Assembly: GCF_005233835.1 (NCBI RefSeq) | Contig: NZ_SZQA01000034.1 | Coordinates: 1 to 64,000, forward strand | Source: Herbidospora galbida | GTDB lineage: Bacteria; Actinomycetota; Actinomycetes; Streptosporangiales; Streptosporangiaceae | Direction of reading: 5' to 3' | DNA: 64,000 nucleotides | Shown here: positions 1-8,610 of the stretch, in pieces | How positions within the stretch are numbered: position 1 is the first letter of the stretch | Layout: the number at the start of each line of letters is the position of its first letter | Program-made: the position numbers and the translations under genes | The notes under the pieces: generated by a model | What the model saw: the letters and a program-made list of their open reading frames with translations, nothing else | What the model was told of the DNA's origin: nothing | The model's database searches: none

Positions 1-1
1 T

Positions 2-841
2 CCGGTCGCGCCGCTCGATCCCCGGCTCGTCCGCTCCCGCGCGGGCGACCTCGTGACCCGGTTCGCGCCGGCCGCCCTGCTCGGGGCGCCGGGGGCACCG
101 CCGCCCGGATACCGCGCCGACGGGCGGGCATGGGTGCGCACGGACCCCGGCGCCCCGGTCCACCCGGACCTGGCGGTGGTGCTCCTCGACGGGCCCGGCG
201 GGATGCGGCTGTCCCGCCGGGCCGTACAGGCCGAGGGGGAGGCGGTGGCGCGGGCGCTGCGCATCCGGTCGGGTGAGGCCACGCTGACCAGCCCGCCCCT
301 CTTCACCGGCGCCGGGCTCGCGCTCCTCAACGCCCACCTCGCCGCCGGGGCGGCCGTCGTCGCCGCCGAGGGCTCGGTCGCGGGCGCGGAGTTCTGGGCC
401 GCCGCCGAACGGTGGGCGTGCGGGTCGTTCGCCGCCTCCCCGCGCGTGTTCGCGCTGCTGCACCGGCTCGGCTGGGCGCCCGTCCGGCACCGCTCCCTGC
501 GCACCCTCACCATGGTCGGCGGCGCCCCGCCGGAGGGTTTCGCCTCTCTCCTGTACGGAGTAGCCGCCACCCCGCCCGGCCAGGCCCGCCCCGGCTCGGT
601 GGGCCCCGCCCTGCCCGGCGGGCGGCTGTCGATCGCGCGCGGCGAGGTCGTCTACGAGGGCGACACCGTCGGCATGGGCCCGGCCCGGTCGGCGCGCGAC
701 CTGGCCAGGGGCGACGACCTGCGCGGGGTGCTGCGCACGGGAGAGCGCGGCCGGCTCGACGCCGACGGCTTCCTTCACCTCGCCCGCGACCACCACTACG
801 GCGGCCTCTTCGACGCCGCGGTGCTCGACCCGGGCGCCTGA
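2..841 (+). CDS. AMP-binding (ANL superfamily) protein, 5'-partial and lacking the C-terminal subdomain
   Basis: The reading frame is open at the left edge, so the start is outside the window. The protein resembles the later half of an acyl-CoA synthetase/NRPS adenylation core: a Pro-rich loop region near 290-310, a small-residue strand ending TMVGGAPP (about nt 510-535), and the TGERGRLDADGFLHL stretch (about nt 748-783) matching the TGD-x-G-x-x-D-x-D-G-[FY] A7/A8-type motif of ANL enzymes. After this motif the protein runs only about 17 more residues and stops. The roughly 100-residue C-terminal lid carrying the catalytic Lys is absent, and the hinge DR-x-K is replaced by DHHYGG. It is either a non-catalytic or truncated adenylation protein. 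Substrate cannot be inferred. Confidence 0.6.
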   Translation, partial: PVAPLDPRLVRSRAGDLVTRFAPAALLGAPGAPPPGYRADGRAWVRTDPGAPVHPDLAVVLLDGPGGMRLSRRAVQAEGEAVARALRIRSGEATLTSPPLFTGAGLALLNAHLAAGAAVVAAEGSVAGAEFWAAAERWACGSFAASPRVFALLHRLGWAPVRHRSLRTLTMVGGAPPEGFASLLYGVAATPPGQARPGSVGPALPGGRLSIARGEVVYEGDTVGMGPARSARDLARGDDLRGVLRTGERGRLDADGFLHLARDHHYGGLFDAAVLDPGA

Positions 842-908
842 GCGGACGGCCCGCGTGCGAAGGAGGAGCCCCCCACCCGCTCCGTCTTGGTCGCCGCGCG
901 CGGGCCGT

Positions 909-3641
909 TCAGGTGAGCAGCCGCACCAGATCGACCCGTGACCTGATGTCGAGCTTGGCGAAGATGTTGCGCAGGTGGTGCTCGACCGTCCGGGGGCTCA
1001 GGTAGAGCTGCGCGGCGACCTCTCTGTTCGTCGCGCCGTCGGCGACCATGCGGGCGATCTGGAACTGCTGGGCGGTCAGCTCCTCGGCCGCCTTCGGCCG
1101 GGCCGTCGGCACCGACTCGCCCGCCGCGCGCAGTTCGCTCCTGGCCTGGTCGATCCACAGCCGGGCCCCGTAGCGCTCGAAGGTGTCGAGCGCGCTGTAC
1201 AGGTGTTCCCGCGCCGCGCCCGGACGGCGGTCGCGGCGCAGGGCGGAGCCGTACAGCAACTCGGTTCTGGCCGTCTCGAACTCGGAGAAGCCCTGATGAT
1301 GCAGATCGAGCGCGGCGCGGAAGAGGTCGTCGGCCTCGCCCGGCGGGGCGAGCAGGGCGCGGCAGCGCACGGCGAGGGCCCGCCGGTCGGGGCTGCCCGT
1401 GCTGTCGGCCCAGCGTTCGAAGACGCGCAGGGCGCGGGCGGCCTGGTCGCGCTCGCCGGTCCGCGCGGCGGCCTCGACGAAGTGCGGGGTCGCGGTGACC
1501 TGGACGACCAGATGGGTGTTGCGCACGTCGGCCCGCGCGGTCGGCCGCAGCCGCTGCACGGTGGCCGCCGGGCGGCCCGAGGCCAGGTCGATCTGGGCCA
1601 GCGCCCAGTTGCCCAGGGCCCCGGCGATGCTCACGCCGTGCGCGCCGGCCAGTTCGATCGCGGCGCGGGCCCGGGTCTGCACGGTCTCCTCGTCGCCCTG
1701 GACCGCGGCCATCATCGACAGCCAGCCGAGGTGCTGCCCGGCGCTGCCGCGCTGACCGGTCTCCTGCGCCAGCCGCAGGCCCTCCGCGGCGTTGGCGGCG
1801 GCCGAGGCGAACCGGCCGAGCCAGAACTCGCTGTTGATCGCGAACTCCAGCACCTGCGGCACGGTCGCCACCGCGCCCAGCGCGCGGGCCGTCTCGACGG
1901 CGCGGGTGGACAGCCGGAAGGCCTGCGCGTCGTCGCCCAGCATCAGGCTCGACACGGCCGCCCAGACGAGCACCGACGGGCTGTGCACGTGGGGCGCGAG
2001 CTCGACGACCCGGCGCAGCGGGCCGGCCGCCTCCCCGTGGCGGCCACGGAACGAGGCGGCCATGCCGGTCAGGTACTCGAACATGAGCCGGATCGCGGGC
2101 GGGTCGTCGTCGCGCCGCAGGGTCAGGGCGTCGCGGGCGATGACGACGAACCGCTGGTGGTCCCCGGCCAGATAGCTGGCCTCGGCGGCGCGCACCAGCG
2201 CCCGGACCGCCATCGTGCGGTCGCGATCAAGCAGGGAGGAGGCGACCGCGAGGAGTTCGTCGCGGGCGAAGCTGGTCTCGCCGCCGCGTAACTCCAGGCG
2301 GGCGCGGATGCTCTCGGCCTGCTGCCGGAGCTCGGCCGAGACGGCGCCGCTGCGCAGCCGGTCGAGCAGGGCGTGCGCGCGGTGGGGGCGGCCTTCGAGG
2401 CGGGCGTACTGGGCGGCGGCGGCCAGCCGGGTCGCCCGGGTGTCGCCGCGGGTGCTCAGCTCGGCGGCCCGCTCGTAGGCCAGCGACAGCTCCGGGAAGG
2501 GGCAGGGCGACCCGGTCGCGGTGGCGGCGGCCTCCAGTTCGTCGGCCAGTTCCTCGGGCGGCCCGTCGAGGGCGGCGGCCCGGTGCCAGGCTCGCCGGAG
2601 CCGGTGGTGGGCCAGCGCTCCGGCGAGCGATCGGTGGGCGCCGCGCCGGGCCAGCAGCGACGCGCTGTGGTAGACCACCGGCCCGGCCGCCGGGTCGCGG
2701 AACCGGAACCGGTCGCCGGCGACCTCCACGATCCCGGCCCGCTCGGCCGCCTCCAGCGCGGTGAACGGGTCGCCGTCGAACGCCCGCACCAGCGTGGCCG
2801 TGTCGAGGCGCGGATCGGCGGCCAGGAAGAGCAGCAGGTCCCGCGTCGGGCCGGGCAGGTCCTCGATCTGGTCGGTGTACGCCCGCCACAACCGCCCCTC
2901 GCGCGGCAGGGTCGCCGGCGGGGCGGCCGTCCCGGCGAGCTGCTCGGGCGTGAGGGCGGCGGCGAGTTCGGTGATCGCGAGCGGGTTGCCCCGGGCGATC
3001 TGGTCGAGCGCGGCCCGCAGGTCGTCGGGCAGCCCGCCGGGCACCAGGTCGTCGGTCAGCTCCCTGGCGGCCCGTTCGTCCAGGCAGTCGAGCTGCCGGA
3101 CCGGCACCGCCCCCGCCCACACGTCGGTGCGGGCGGCCGCGACCAGGGCCACGGGTTCACCGGCCAGGCGCCGGGCGGTGAACAGCAGGGCCTCGCGGCT
3201 GGGCGCGTCGAAGTGGTGCAGGTCGTCCACGACCGCGACCACCGGACGGTCGGCCGCCACCAGCGACAGCAGCGTGAGCACGGCGGCCGGGACGACCAGG
3301 CGGCCCGACGGCGTCCCCAGGTCGAGGGCCTCGGCCAGCGCCTCGCCCTGCGCCTTCGGCAGCGCCGCCAGCCGGTCGCGCAGCGGGCGCAGCAGGCCGT
3401 GCAGCCCTGCGTAGGGCAGGTCGCGTTCGCACGCCACCCCCCGCGCGCGGAGCACCAGCAGGTCGCCCGCCTCGGCGGCGGAGAGGTCGAGCAGTGCCGA
3501 CTTGCCCGTTCCCGCCGCGCCGACGAGAAGGAGGGCGCCGCCCGACCCGGCCCGCGCGCCGGCCGGCACGCGCCGCAACGCGGCGAGTTCGGCCTCACGG
3601 CCCCTCAAGGGGGCGGGTGTGACGTGATGGGCTGCCGGCAT
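909..3641 (-). CDS. LAL-family LuxR transcriptional regulator (AAA ATPase plus C-terminal LuxR HTH)
   Basis: A 910-aa regulator of the large ATP-binding LuxR (LAL/MalT-like) class. Just after the N-terminus is an LRGREAEL nucleotide-domain lead-in, Walker A GAAGTGKS at residues 41-48 and a Walker B-like VVAVVDDLHHFD. The middle is a helical, TPR-like sensor region. The last about 60 residues form a LuxR HTH (LTAQQFQIARMV...TNREVA...SPRTVEHHLRNI). I chose ATG at 3641 because the preceding 21 codons are not family-like and the protein then starts close to the ATPase domain. It is divergent from the liv operon starting at 3823, so it may control that transporter; this is inference from position only. 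Confidence 0.9.
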   Translation of the reverse strand: MPAAHHVTPAPLRGREAELAALRRVPAGARAGSGGALLLVGAAGTGKSALLDLSAAEAGDLLVLRARGVACERDLPYAGLHGLLRPLRDRLAALPKAQGEALAEALDLGTPSGRLVVPAAVLTLLSLVAADRPVVAVVDDLHHFDAPSREALLFTARRLAGEPVALVAAARTDVWAGAVPVRQLDCLDERAARELTDDLVPGGLPDDLRAALDQIARGNPLAITELAAALTPEQLAGTAAPPATLPREGRLWRAYTDQIEDLPGPTRDLLLFLAADPRLDTATLVRAFDGDPFTALEAAERAGIVEVAGDRFRFRDPAAGPVVYHSASLLARRGAHRSLAGALAHHRLRRAWHRAAALDGPPEELADELEAAATATGSPCPFPELSLAYERAAELSTRGDTRATRLAAAAQYARLEGRPHRAHALLDRLRSGAVSAELRQQAESIRARLELRGGETSFARDELLAVASSLLDRDRTMAVRALVRAAEASYLAGDHQRFVVIARDALTLRRDDDPPAIRLMFEYLTGMAASFRGRHGEAAGPLRRVVELAPHVHSPSVLVWAAVSSLMLGDDAQAFRLSTRAVETARALGAVATVPQVLEFAINSEFWLGRFASAAANAAEGLRLAQETGQRGSAGQHLGWLSMMAAVQGDEETVQTRARAAIELAGAHGVSIAGALGNWALAQIDLASGRPAATVQRLRPTARADVRNTHLVVQVTATPHFVEAAARTGERDQAARALRVFERWADSTGSPDRRALAVRCRALLAPPGEADDLFRAALDLHHQGFSEFETARTELLYGSALRRDRRPGAAREHLYSALDTFERYGARLWIDQARSELRAAGESVPTARPKAAEELTAQQFQIARMVADGATNREVAAQLYLSPRTVEHHLRNIFAKLDIRSRVDLVRLLT

Positions 3642-3822
3642 CTCCTCAGTGTTACGGCCGCATGTCATCGCTGAAAGAGGGATATGCCGGAAAAGTCGCG
3701 ACACCTTTCGTCACCTGCGGCGCGCAGGGCAAGACTGGTGATTTCACCGATGCGCGACCCGGTCACCGCTGCCAAGACTCATGCACCGTTCCGTCGGCAC
3801 GCGACGAGGCGGAGACAAGGCG

Positions 3823-4575
3823 ATGGTGCCCATGTTGGAAATCGGCCGGCTGACCGTGCGCTTCGGCGGCGTCACCGCACTCGACGCCGTCGGCCTGCTG
3901 GCCGGCCCGGGAGAGGTGGTGGGCCTGATCGGCCCCAACGGCGCCGGGAAGAGCACCCTCTTCGACTGCGTGACCCGCCGCCGCGTCCCGGACGACGGCG
4001 TCGTCCGCTTCGACGGCCAGGACGTGCTGGCCCAGCCGCCCCACCTCGTGGCCGGCTGCGGCATCGCGCGGACCTTCCAGCACCCGACCGTGTTCCCCGG
4101 GCTGTCGGTCCGGGAGAACGTCATGACGGGGGCGCACCGGTTCGGGGCCGCCGGCTTCTGGCGGGCCGCCTTCGCCCGCGACGGGGAACGCCGGCTGCGC
4201 GCGCACGCCGACCGGGTGCTCGACCTGTTCGGCCTGCTCGGTCTCGGCGACCATCCGGCCGACGGGCTGCCCTACGGGGTACTGAAACGGGTGGAGATCG
4301 CCCGCGCGGTCGCCGCCGAGCCCCGGCTGCTGCTGCTCGACGAACCGGCCGGCGGGCTCGGCCCGGAGGAGGCCATGGCCCTGGCGGGCCTGATCGGGGA
4401 GCTGCACCGGGCGACGGGGATGACGGTCGTGGTGGTCGAGCACCACATGGAGTTCGTGCTGGGCCTGTGCGAGCGCATCGTCTGCCTCGACCTCGGCCAC
4501 AAGATCGCCGACGGGCCGACGTACGTGGTGCGCCGGGACCCGGCCGTGATCGCGGCCTGCCTGGGGGCGCGATGA
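3823..4575 (+). CDS. livG: Branched-chain amino acid-type ABC transporter ATP-binding protein LivG
   Basis: A 250-aa cytoplasmic ATPase of the HAAT/Liv family. Walker A GPNGAGKS is at residues 37-44. The LivG-type signature region LPYGVLKRVEIARAV replaces the usual LSGGQ, followed by Walker B LLLLDEPAGGL and a late switch His in VVVVEHHMEF. Start ATG 3823 is preceded by GGAGACAAGG at 3811-3820. It is the first gene of a five-gene + strand operon (livG-livF-livH-livM-binding protein) joined by 4-nt stop/start overlaps. It energises uptake through LivH/LivM with LivF. The actual ligand (amino acid, amide or other) is not determinable from sequence. Confidence 0.93.
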   Translation: MVPMLEIGRLTVRFGGVTALDAVGLLAGPGEVVGLIGPNGAGKSTLFDCVTRRRVPDDGVVRFDGQDVLAQPPHLVAGCGIARTFQHPTVFPGLSVRENVMTGAHRFGAAGFWRAAFARDGERRLRAHADRVLDLFGLLGLGDHPADGLPYGVLKRVEIARAVAAEPRLLLLDEPAGGLGPEEAMALAGLIGELHRATGMTVVVVEHHMEFVLGLCERIVCLDLGHKIADGPTYVVRRDPAVIAACLGAR

Positions 4576-5225
4576 GCGGCCTGGAGGTCGGCGGGCTGCG
4601 CGCCGGATACGGGGCCGTGCGGGTGCTGCACGGGGTCGACCTGGTGGCGGGGGAGCGGGAGGTCGTCGTCGTGCTCGGGCCCAACGGGGCCGGGAAGACG
4701 ACGCTGCTGCGGGCGCTGTCGGGGCTGGTGGCGGCCCGCGGCGTCGTCAGGGTCGGCGGGGCGCCGGTGCTCGGGCTCGCGCCGGAGGAGATCGCGCGGC
4801 GGGGGCTCGGGCACGTGACGGAGGAACGCGGGGTGTTCGGGCCGCTGACCGTGGAGGAGAACCTGCGGGTCGGGGCGTTCGCGCGGGCCTGGCCGCGCCG
4901 GGGGATCGACGACGACCTCGCGCGCGTGTTCACCTACTTCCCGGTGCTCCAGGCCCACCTGCGGCAGCCCGCCGGGACCCTCAGCGGCGGCGAGCAGGGG
5001 ATGCTCGCGATCGGCCGGGCGCTGATGGGACGGCCCCGGGTGCTGCTGCTCGACGAGCCGTCGCGGGGGCTGTCTCCCGGGCTGACCGACCGGCTGTTCC
5101 AGACCCTCGGGGTCATCGCGGGCCGGGAGGGCGCCACGGTCGTGGTCGCCGAGCAGAACGCGCGGGCCGCCGCCCTGGTCGCCGACCGCGTGCACACCCT
5201 CGACGGCGGGCGGCTGGCCGCATGA
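4572..5225 (+). CDS. livF: Branched-chain amino acid-type ABC transporter ATP-binding protein LivF
   Basis: A 217-aa second ATPase of the HAAT transporter. Walker A GPNGAGKT is near residues 37-44, with signature LSGGEQGMLAIGRAL and Walker B VLLLDEPSRGL. ATG 4572 overlaps the livG stop (ATGA), indicating translational coupling. At 217 aa it is slightly shorter than the usual about 235 aa and ends soon after the D-loop/H-loop region. The switch-loop His is replaced by Gln in VVVAEQNA, as is normal for LivF. Confidence 0.92.
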   Translation: MSGLEVGGLRAGYGAVRVLHGVDLVAGEREVVVVLGPNGAGKTTLLRALSGLVAARGVVRVGGAPVLGLAPEEIARRGLGHVTEERGVFGPLTVEENLRVGAFARAWPRRGIDDDLARVFTYFPVLQAHLRQPAGTLSGGEQGMLAIGRALMGRPRVLLLDEPSRGLSPGLTDRLFQTLGVIAGREGATVVVAEQNARAAALVADRVHTLDGGRLAA

Positions 5226-6034
5226 TCGGGCAGGTCTTCCACGGGCTGGGGACCGGCGCGGTCTACGCCGCGCTCGCCCTGGCGCTGGTGCTCGTCCACC
5301 GGTTCACCGGCGTGGTCAACTTCGCCCAGGGCGAGCTCGCGATGGTGTCGGCGTACGTCGCGTGGCAGCTCGTCGACGCCGGGCTGTCCTATTGGGCGGC
5401 GCTGCCGCTCACCATGGTCGTCGCGTTCGCGGCGGGCGCGCTGGCGCAGCGGCTCGTCATGCGGCGGGACGGCGACGCGGCGCTGATCATGACGATCGGC
5501 CTGTACGTCCTCGTCCACGCCCTGGCCGCGCAGATCTGGACCTCGGCGCTGCGCACCTTCCCCAACCCCTTCCCCGGCGGGCCGCTCGGCGTCGCCGGCC
5601 CGCTGGGCGTGGTGGCGGTCGTGCTGGCGCTGCTCTACCTGGTGATCCGGCACAGCGGCGCCGGGCTGACGCTGCGCGCCGTCGCCGCCGATCCCCGGGC
5701 GGCCCGGCTGTCGGGGATCCGCGTGGGCCGCGTGCACGCCCTCGGCTGGGGCCTGGCCGCCGTCGCGGGGGCGGTGTCGGGCGTGCTGGTCGCGCCGGTG
5801 GTGTTCCTGGAGCCCGGGATGATGGGCGGCGCCCTCGTCGCGGCCCTGGCCGCCGCCGCGGTGGGCGGGTTCGCCAACCCCGTCGCGGCCGTCGCGGGCG
5901 GGCTGCTGATCGGGGTGGCCGAGACGCTGGCCGGCACCTACCTGTGGGCCGACCTGCGCGTGCTGGTGCCGCTCGCGGTCCTGCTGGCGCTGCCGGCCGT
6001 CCGGCTCGGCGGGCTCGCGGGGGTGCGGGCATGA
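5222..6034 (+). CDS. livH: Branched-chain amino acid-type ABC transporter permease LivH
   Basis: A 270-aa, highly hydrophobic inner-membrane permease. It shows the LivH hallmark GAVYAALALALVLV at the N-terminus, FAQGELAMVSAY (equivalent of NFAHGEL/NFAQGE) and the conserved cytoplasmic loop GLTLRAVAADPRAARLSGI that contacts the ATPases. About eight membrane segments can be seen. The start overlaps the livF stop by ATGA. It is third in the liv operon and forms the channel with LivM. Confidence 0.93.
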   Translation: MIGQVFHGLGTGAVYAALALALVLVHRFTGVVNFAQGELAMVSAYVAWQLVDAGLSYWAALPLTMVVAFAAGALAQRLVMRRDGDAALIMTIGLYVLVHALAAQIWTSALRTFPNPFPGGPLGVAGPLGVVAVVLALLYLVIRHSGAGLTLRAVAADPRAARLSGIRVGRVHALGWGLAAVAGAVSGVLVAPVVFLEPGMMGGALVAALAAAAVGGFANPVAAVAGGLLIGVAETLAGTYLWADLRVLVPLAVLLALPAVRLGGLAGVRA

Positions 6035-7047
6035 GCGCGGGGCTGAACACGGGCCTGAACACGGGTACGGGTCCCGGCACGGGCACCGGGCACCGCCGCC
6101 CGGCCGTCGGGCAGTACGCGGGCGACCGCCGGCCGACCTGGCCCTACCCCCGGGCGACGCTCGGCACGGCCGTCGCCGGGGCCGTCTCGGTGCCGTTCCT
6201 GGTGCCACCCTATCCGCTGCACCAGGTGACGCTGGTGCTGGTGTACGTCGTGGCGCTGCTGGGGCTCGACCTGGTGGCCGGGCACGGCGGGCAGATCTCG
6301 CTGGGCCACGGCGCGTTCTTCGGCATCGGCGCCTACACCGCCGCGATCCTGCTCTCCGCCGGGGCGCCCTACCCGCTGACGCTGCCGGCGGCCGGGCTGG
6401 TCGCCTACGGGCTCGGGCACGCCTTCGGACGGCCGGCGGTCCGGTTGAGCGGGGTCTACCTGGCGGTCGTGACGTTCGCGGTGGCGGTGGCCGTACCGCC
6501 GCTGATCAGGCGGCTGGCCCCCGGCGGCGCGATGGGGCTGCCGGTGCGCACCCCGGACGCGCCCTTCTTCACCGGCCTCGACGACGACCAGTGGGTCTAC
6601 CTGCTCGTGCTCGCCGTCGCGGCGGCCGCCTTCACGCTGATGCGGGCGGTGGTCCGGTCGAACCGGGGACGGGCGCTGGTGGCCCTGCGCGCCGACGCTG
6701 GCGCGGCCGAGCTCCTCGGCATGCGGCCCGCGGCGATCAGGGCGCACGCCTTCGCCTGGTCGGCCATGTACGCGGGCGTGGCGGGCTGCCTGTTCACCTG
6801 GACGACCGGGTTCGTGGCGCCCGAGTCGTTCACCGTCACGCTGTCGATCACTCTGCTGGCCGGGATCGTCATCGGCGGCCTCGGGACCGTGTCGGGCGCG
6901 GTGATCGGGGCGGTCGTGGTGACCTTCCTCCCCGCGCCGGGGCTGGTCTCCGGCCTGGCGCTCATCCTCGTGCTGGCGGTCGCGCCCAACGGGGTGACCG
7001 GGCTGGTCCGGCGCGCACCCGCGTTCATCCGGAGGGACCGGTCGTGA
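6031..7047 (+). CDS. livM: Branched-chain amino acid-type ABC transporter permease LivM
   Basis: A 338-aa permease. The first about 45 residues are a polar Gly/Thr-rich extension (GLNTGLNTGTG repeats) that is not membrane and is unusual for LivM. The core then shows GLDLVAGHGGQISLGHGAFFGIGAYTAA, the LivM signature, and the coupling loop ALRADAGAAELLGM. The ATG overlaps the livH stop (ATGA). The TG-rich N-terminus could also mean that translation starts further in, but the overlap supports 6031. Confidence 0.92.
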   Translation: MSAGLNTGLNTGTGPGTGTGHRRPAVGQYAGDRRPTWPYPRATLGTAVAGAVSVPFLVPPYPLHQVTLVLVYVVALLGLDLVAGHGGQISLGHGAFFGIGAYTAAILLSAGAPYPLTLPAAGLVAYGLGHAFGRPAVRLSGVYLAVVTFAVAVAVPPLIRRLAPGGAMGLPVRTPDAPFFTGLDDDQWVYLLVLAVAAAAFTLMRAVVRSNRGRALVALRADAGAAELLGMRPAAIRAHAFAWSAMYAGVAGCLFTWTTGFVAPESFTVTLSITLLAGIVIGGLGTVSGAVIGAVVVTFLPAPGLVSGLALILVLAVAPNGVTGLVRRAPAFIRRDRS

Positions 7048-8249
7048 GAAGACTCGCGCTCGTGGCGCTGTCGGTGGCGCTGTCACTGGTGTCGGCCTGC
7101 CGGCTGATTTCGGCGGAGGTGGTGCTGAGCAGCCCGGCCGAGTGCGCCGGGCAGCGCGCCGACGGGATCACCCCGGAGAAGGTGCTGGTGGGCGGCGTCT
7201 ATCCGCTGTCGGGCCCCGCCTCGGCCTACGCGGCGGTCGCGCAGGGGGTCTCGGCCTACTTCGCCTGGGCGAACGCGCGCGGCGGCGTGGCCGGGCGCCA
7301 GGTCGAGTTCCTCGTCCGCGACGACGGCTACCAGCCCGCCCGCGCCGTCGAGGAGGCCCGGCGGCTGGTCGACTCCGACCGGGTCTTCGCGCTGTTCCAG
7401 ACGCTCGGTACCCCGTCGACGGCCGCCGTGCGCGCCTACGCCAACCAGCGCGGCGTGCCGCAGCTCTTCGTCGCCTCCGGGGCCTCCGAATGGGGCGAGG
7501 CCGCCTATCCGTGGACGATCGGCTTCCAGCCCACCTACGCCGCCGAGGCCCGCGTCTACGCCCGCCACCTGCTCCAGACCCGCCCGCACGCGACGGTGGC
7601 CGTCCTCTACCAGAACGACGACTTCGGCCACGAACTCCTGACCGCCTTCGAGGACGCCGTCGCCGGGACGGACGTCCGGGTGGTGGCCCGGCGCGGTTAC
7701 GAGGTGATGGACGCCGACGTCCAGGCCCAGATGGCGAGCCTGGCCGAGTCGGGGGCGGGGGTCTTCCTCAACGTCGGCACGCCCAAGTTCGCCGCCCAGG
7801 CCCTGGCCGCCGACGCCGCGATGACGGAGTGGAACCCGCTCCACCTGCTCAACGGCGTCGCCAACACCCCCTCCCTGATCGCCGCCCTCGGGCCCTCGGC
7901 GCTGCGGGGCGTGCTGACGACCAACTTCTACAAGGACCCGGCCACGTGGGAGACCGACCCGGCGGTGCGGACGGTCGTCTCCGCCGTCCGGCGGCACGTC
8001 CCCGACGCCGACCCGCTCAGCTCGCAGGTGATGTTCGGCTGGACGTCGGCCGCGGCCTTCGCGGCGGCCCTGGAACGGATGGAGTGCCCCTCGCGGGAGG
8101 GCCTGATGGCGGCCGCCCGCGACCTGCGGGACGTCGAGCTCGGCACCCTGCTGCCCGGCATCACCGTCTCGACCGGCCCCGGCGACCCCTATCCGGTGGA
8201 GGACCTGCGGGTGTTCCGGTTCGGCGACTCGGGGTGGGAAGCGGTTTAA
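7044..8249 (+). CDS. Liv-type ABC transporter substrate-binding lipoprotein
   Basis: A 401-aa type I periplasmic-binding-fold protein (peripl_BP_6 style). GTG at 7044 overlaps the livM stop (GTGA) and has GGAGGG at 7031. The N-terminus RRLALVALSVALSLVSAC is a lipoprotein signal peptide with lipobox LVSAC (Cys19), so the mature protein is tethered outside the membrane. VLVGGVYPLSGPASAY is the canonical binding-lobe start of the family, and ARAVEEARRLVDSDRVFALF follows. Ligand unknown. It is the last gene of the operon. Confidence 0.92.
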   Translation: MRRLALVALSVALSLVSACRLISAEVVLSSPAECAGQRADGITPEKVLVGGVYPLSGPASAYAAVAQGVSAYFAWANARGGVAGRQVEFLVRDDGYQPARAVEEARRLVDSDRVFALFQTLGTPSTAAVRAYANQRGVPQLFVASGASEWGEAAYPWTIGFQPTYAAEARVYARHLLQTRPHATVAVLYQNDDFGHELLTAFEDAVAGTDVRVVARRGYEVMDADVQAQMASLAESGAGVFLNVGTPKFAAQALAADAAMTEWNPLHLLNGVANTPSLIAALGPSALRGVLTTNFYKDPATWETDPAVRTVVSAVRRHVPDADPLSSQVMFGWTSAAAFAAALERMECPSREGLMAAARDLRDVELGTLLPGITVSTGPGDPYPVEDLRVFRFGDSGWEAV

Positions 8250-8260
8250 TCGGTTTTGCG

Positions 8261-8584
8261 ATGTCTCACATTCACGTTGACCGCAAGACCCTGGAGGCGG
8301 GCGCGGCCTACCGCAACCTGCTCGTGTCGTCGACCGGCCTGGTGCCCGACGAGCCGACGGTCGTGACGACGGGCTGCGGGATCCGGGCGCCCTACGCGCA
8401 GACGTCGGTCCGCCCCGAGAGCGTCACCTGCCTGCCCTGCCGCGAGCACGCCGCCGCCGAATACCTGCGCTACGCCGACCAGGTGGAGCGCCTGAGCCGG
8501 ATGACGGGATCGGTCGTCACCCCCGCCGAGGCCGGCGAGGCCGCGACGTGGGCCCGCGACACGGCCCGGAAGTTCGCGAACTGA
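8261..8584 (+). CDS. Small hypothetical protein with Cys pairs
   Basis: A 107-aa soluble protein I do not recognise. It contains a Cys in TTGCG, a CLPC pair in VTCLPCREH, and nearby His residues, so a single metal-binding knuckle is possible. The rest is helical. ATG 8261 lies 11 nt after the binding-protein stop. No good Shine-Dalgarno is visible, so coupling to the upstream operon is possible. It is followed 26 nt later by the CHAT-STAND gene and could be its partner or an independent housekeeping protein. Confidence 0.55.
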   Translation: MSHIHVDRKTLEAGAAYRNLLVSSTGLVPDEPTVVTTGCGIRAPYAQTSVRPESVTCLPCREHAAAEYLRYADQVERLSRMTGSVVTPAEAGEAATWARDTARKFAN

Positions 8585-8610
8585 GCCACGTTTCGGAGAT
8601 TCGGGGAGAC

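Noticed and set aside
975-2291. Long frame opposite the LAL regulator
   Set aside because: It is low-complexity Gly/Arg/Ala sequence with no domain, caused by GC-rich third positions of the real - strand gene.
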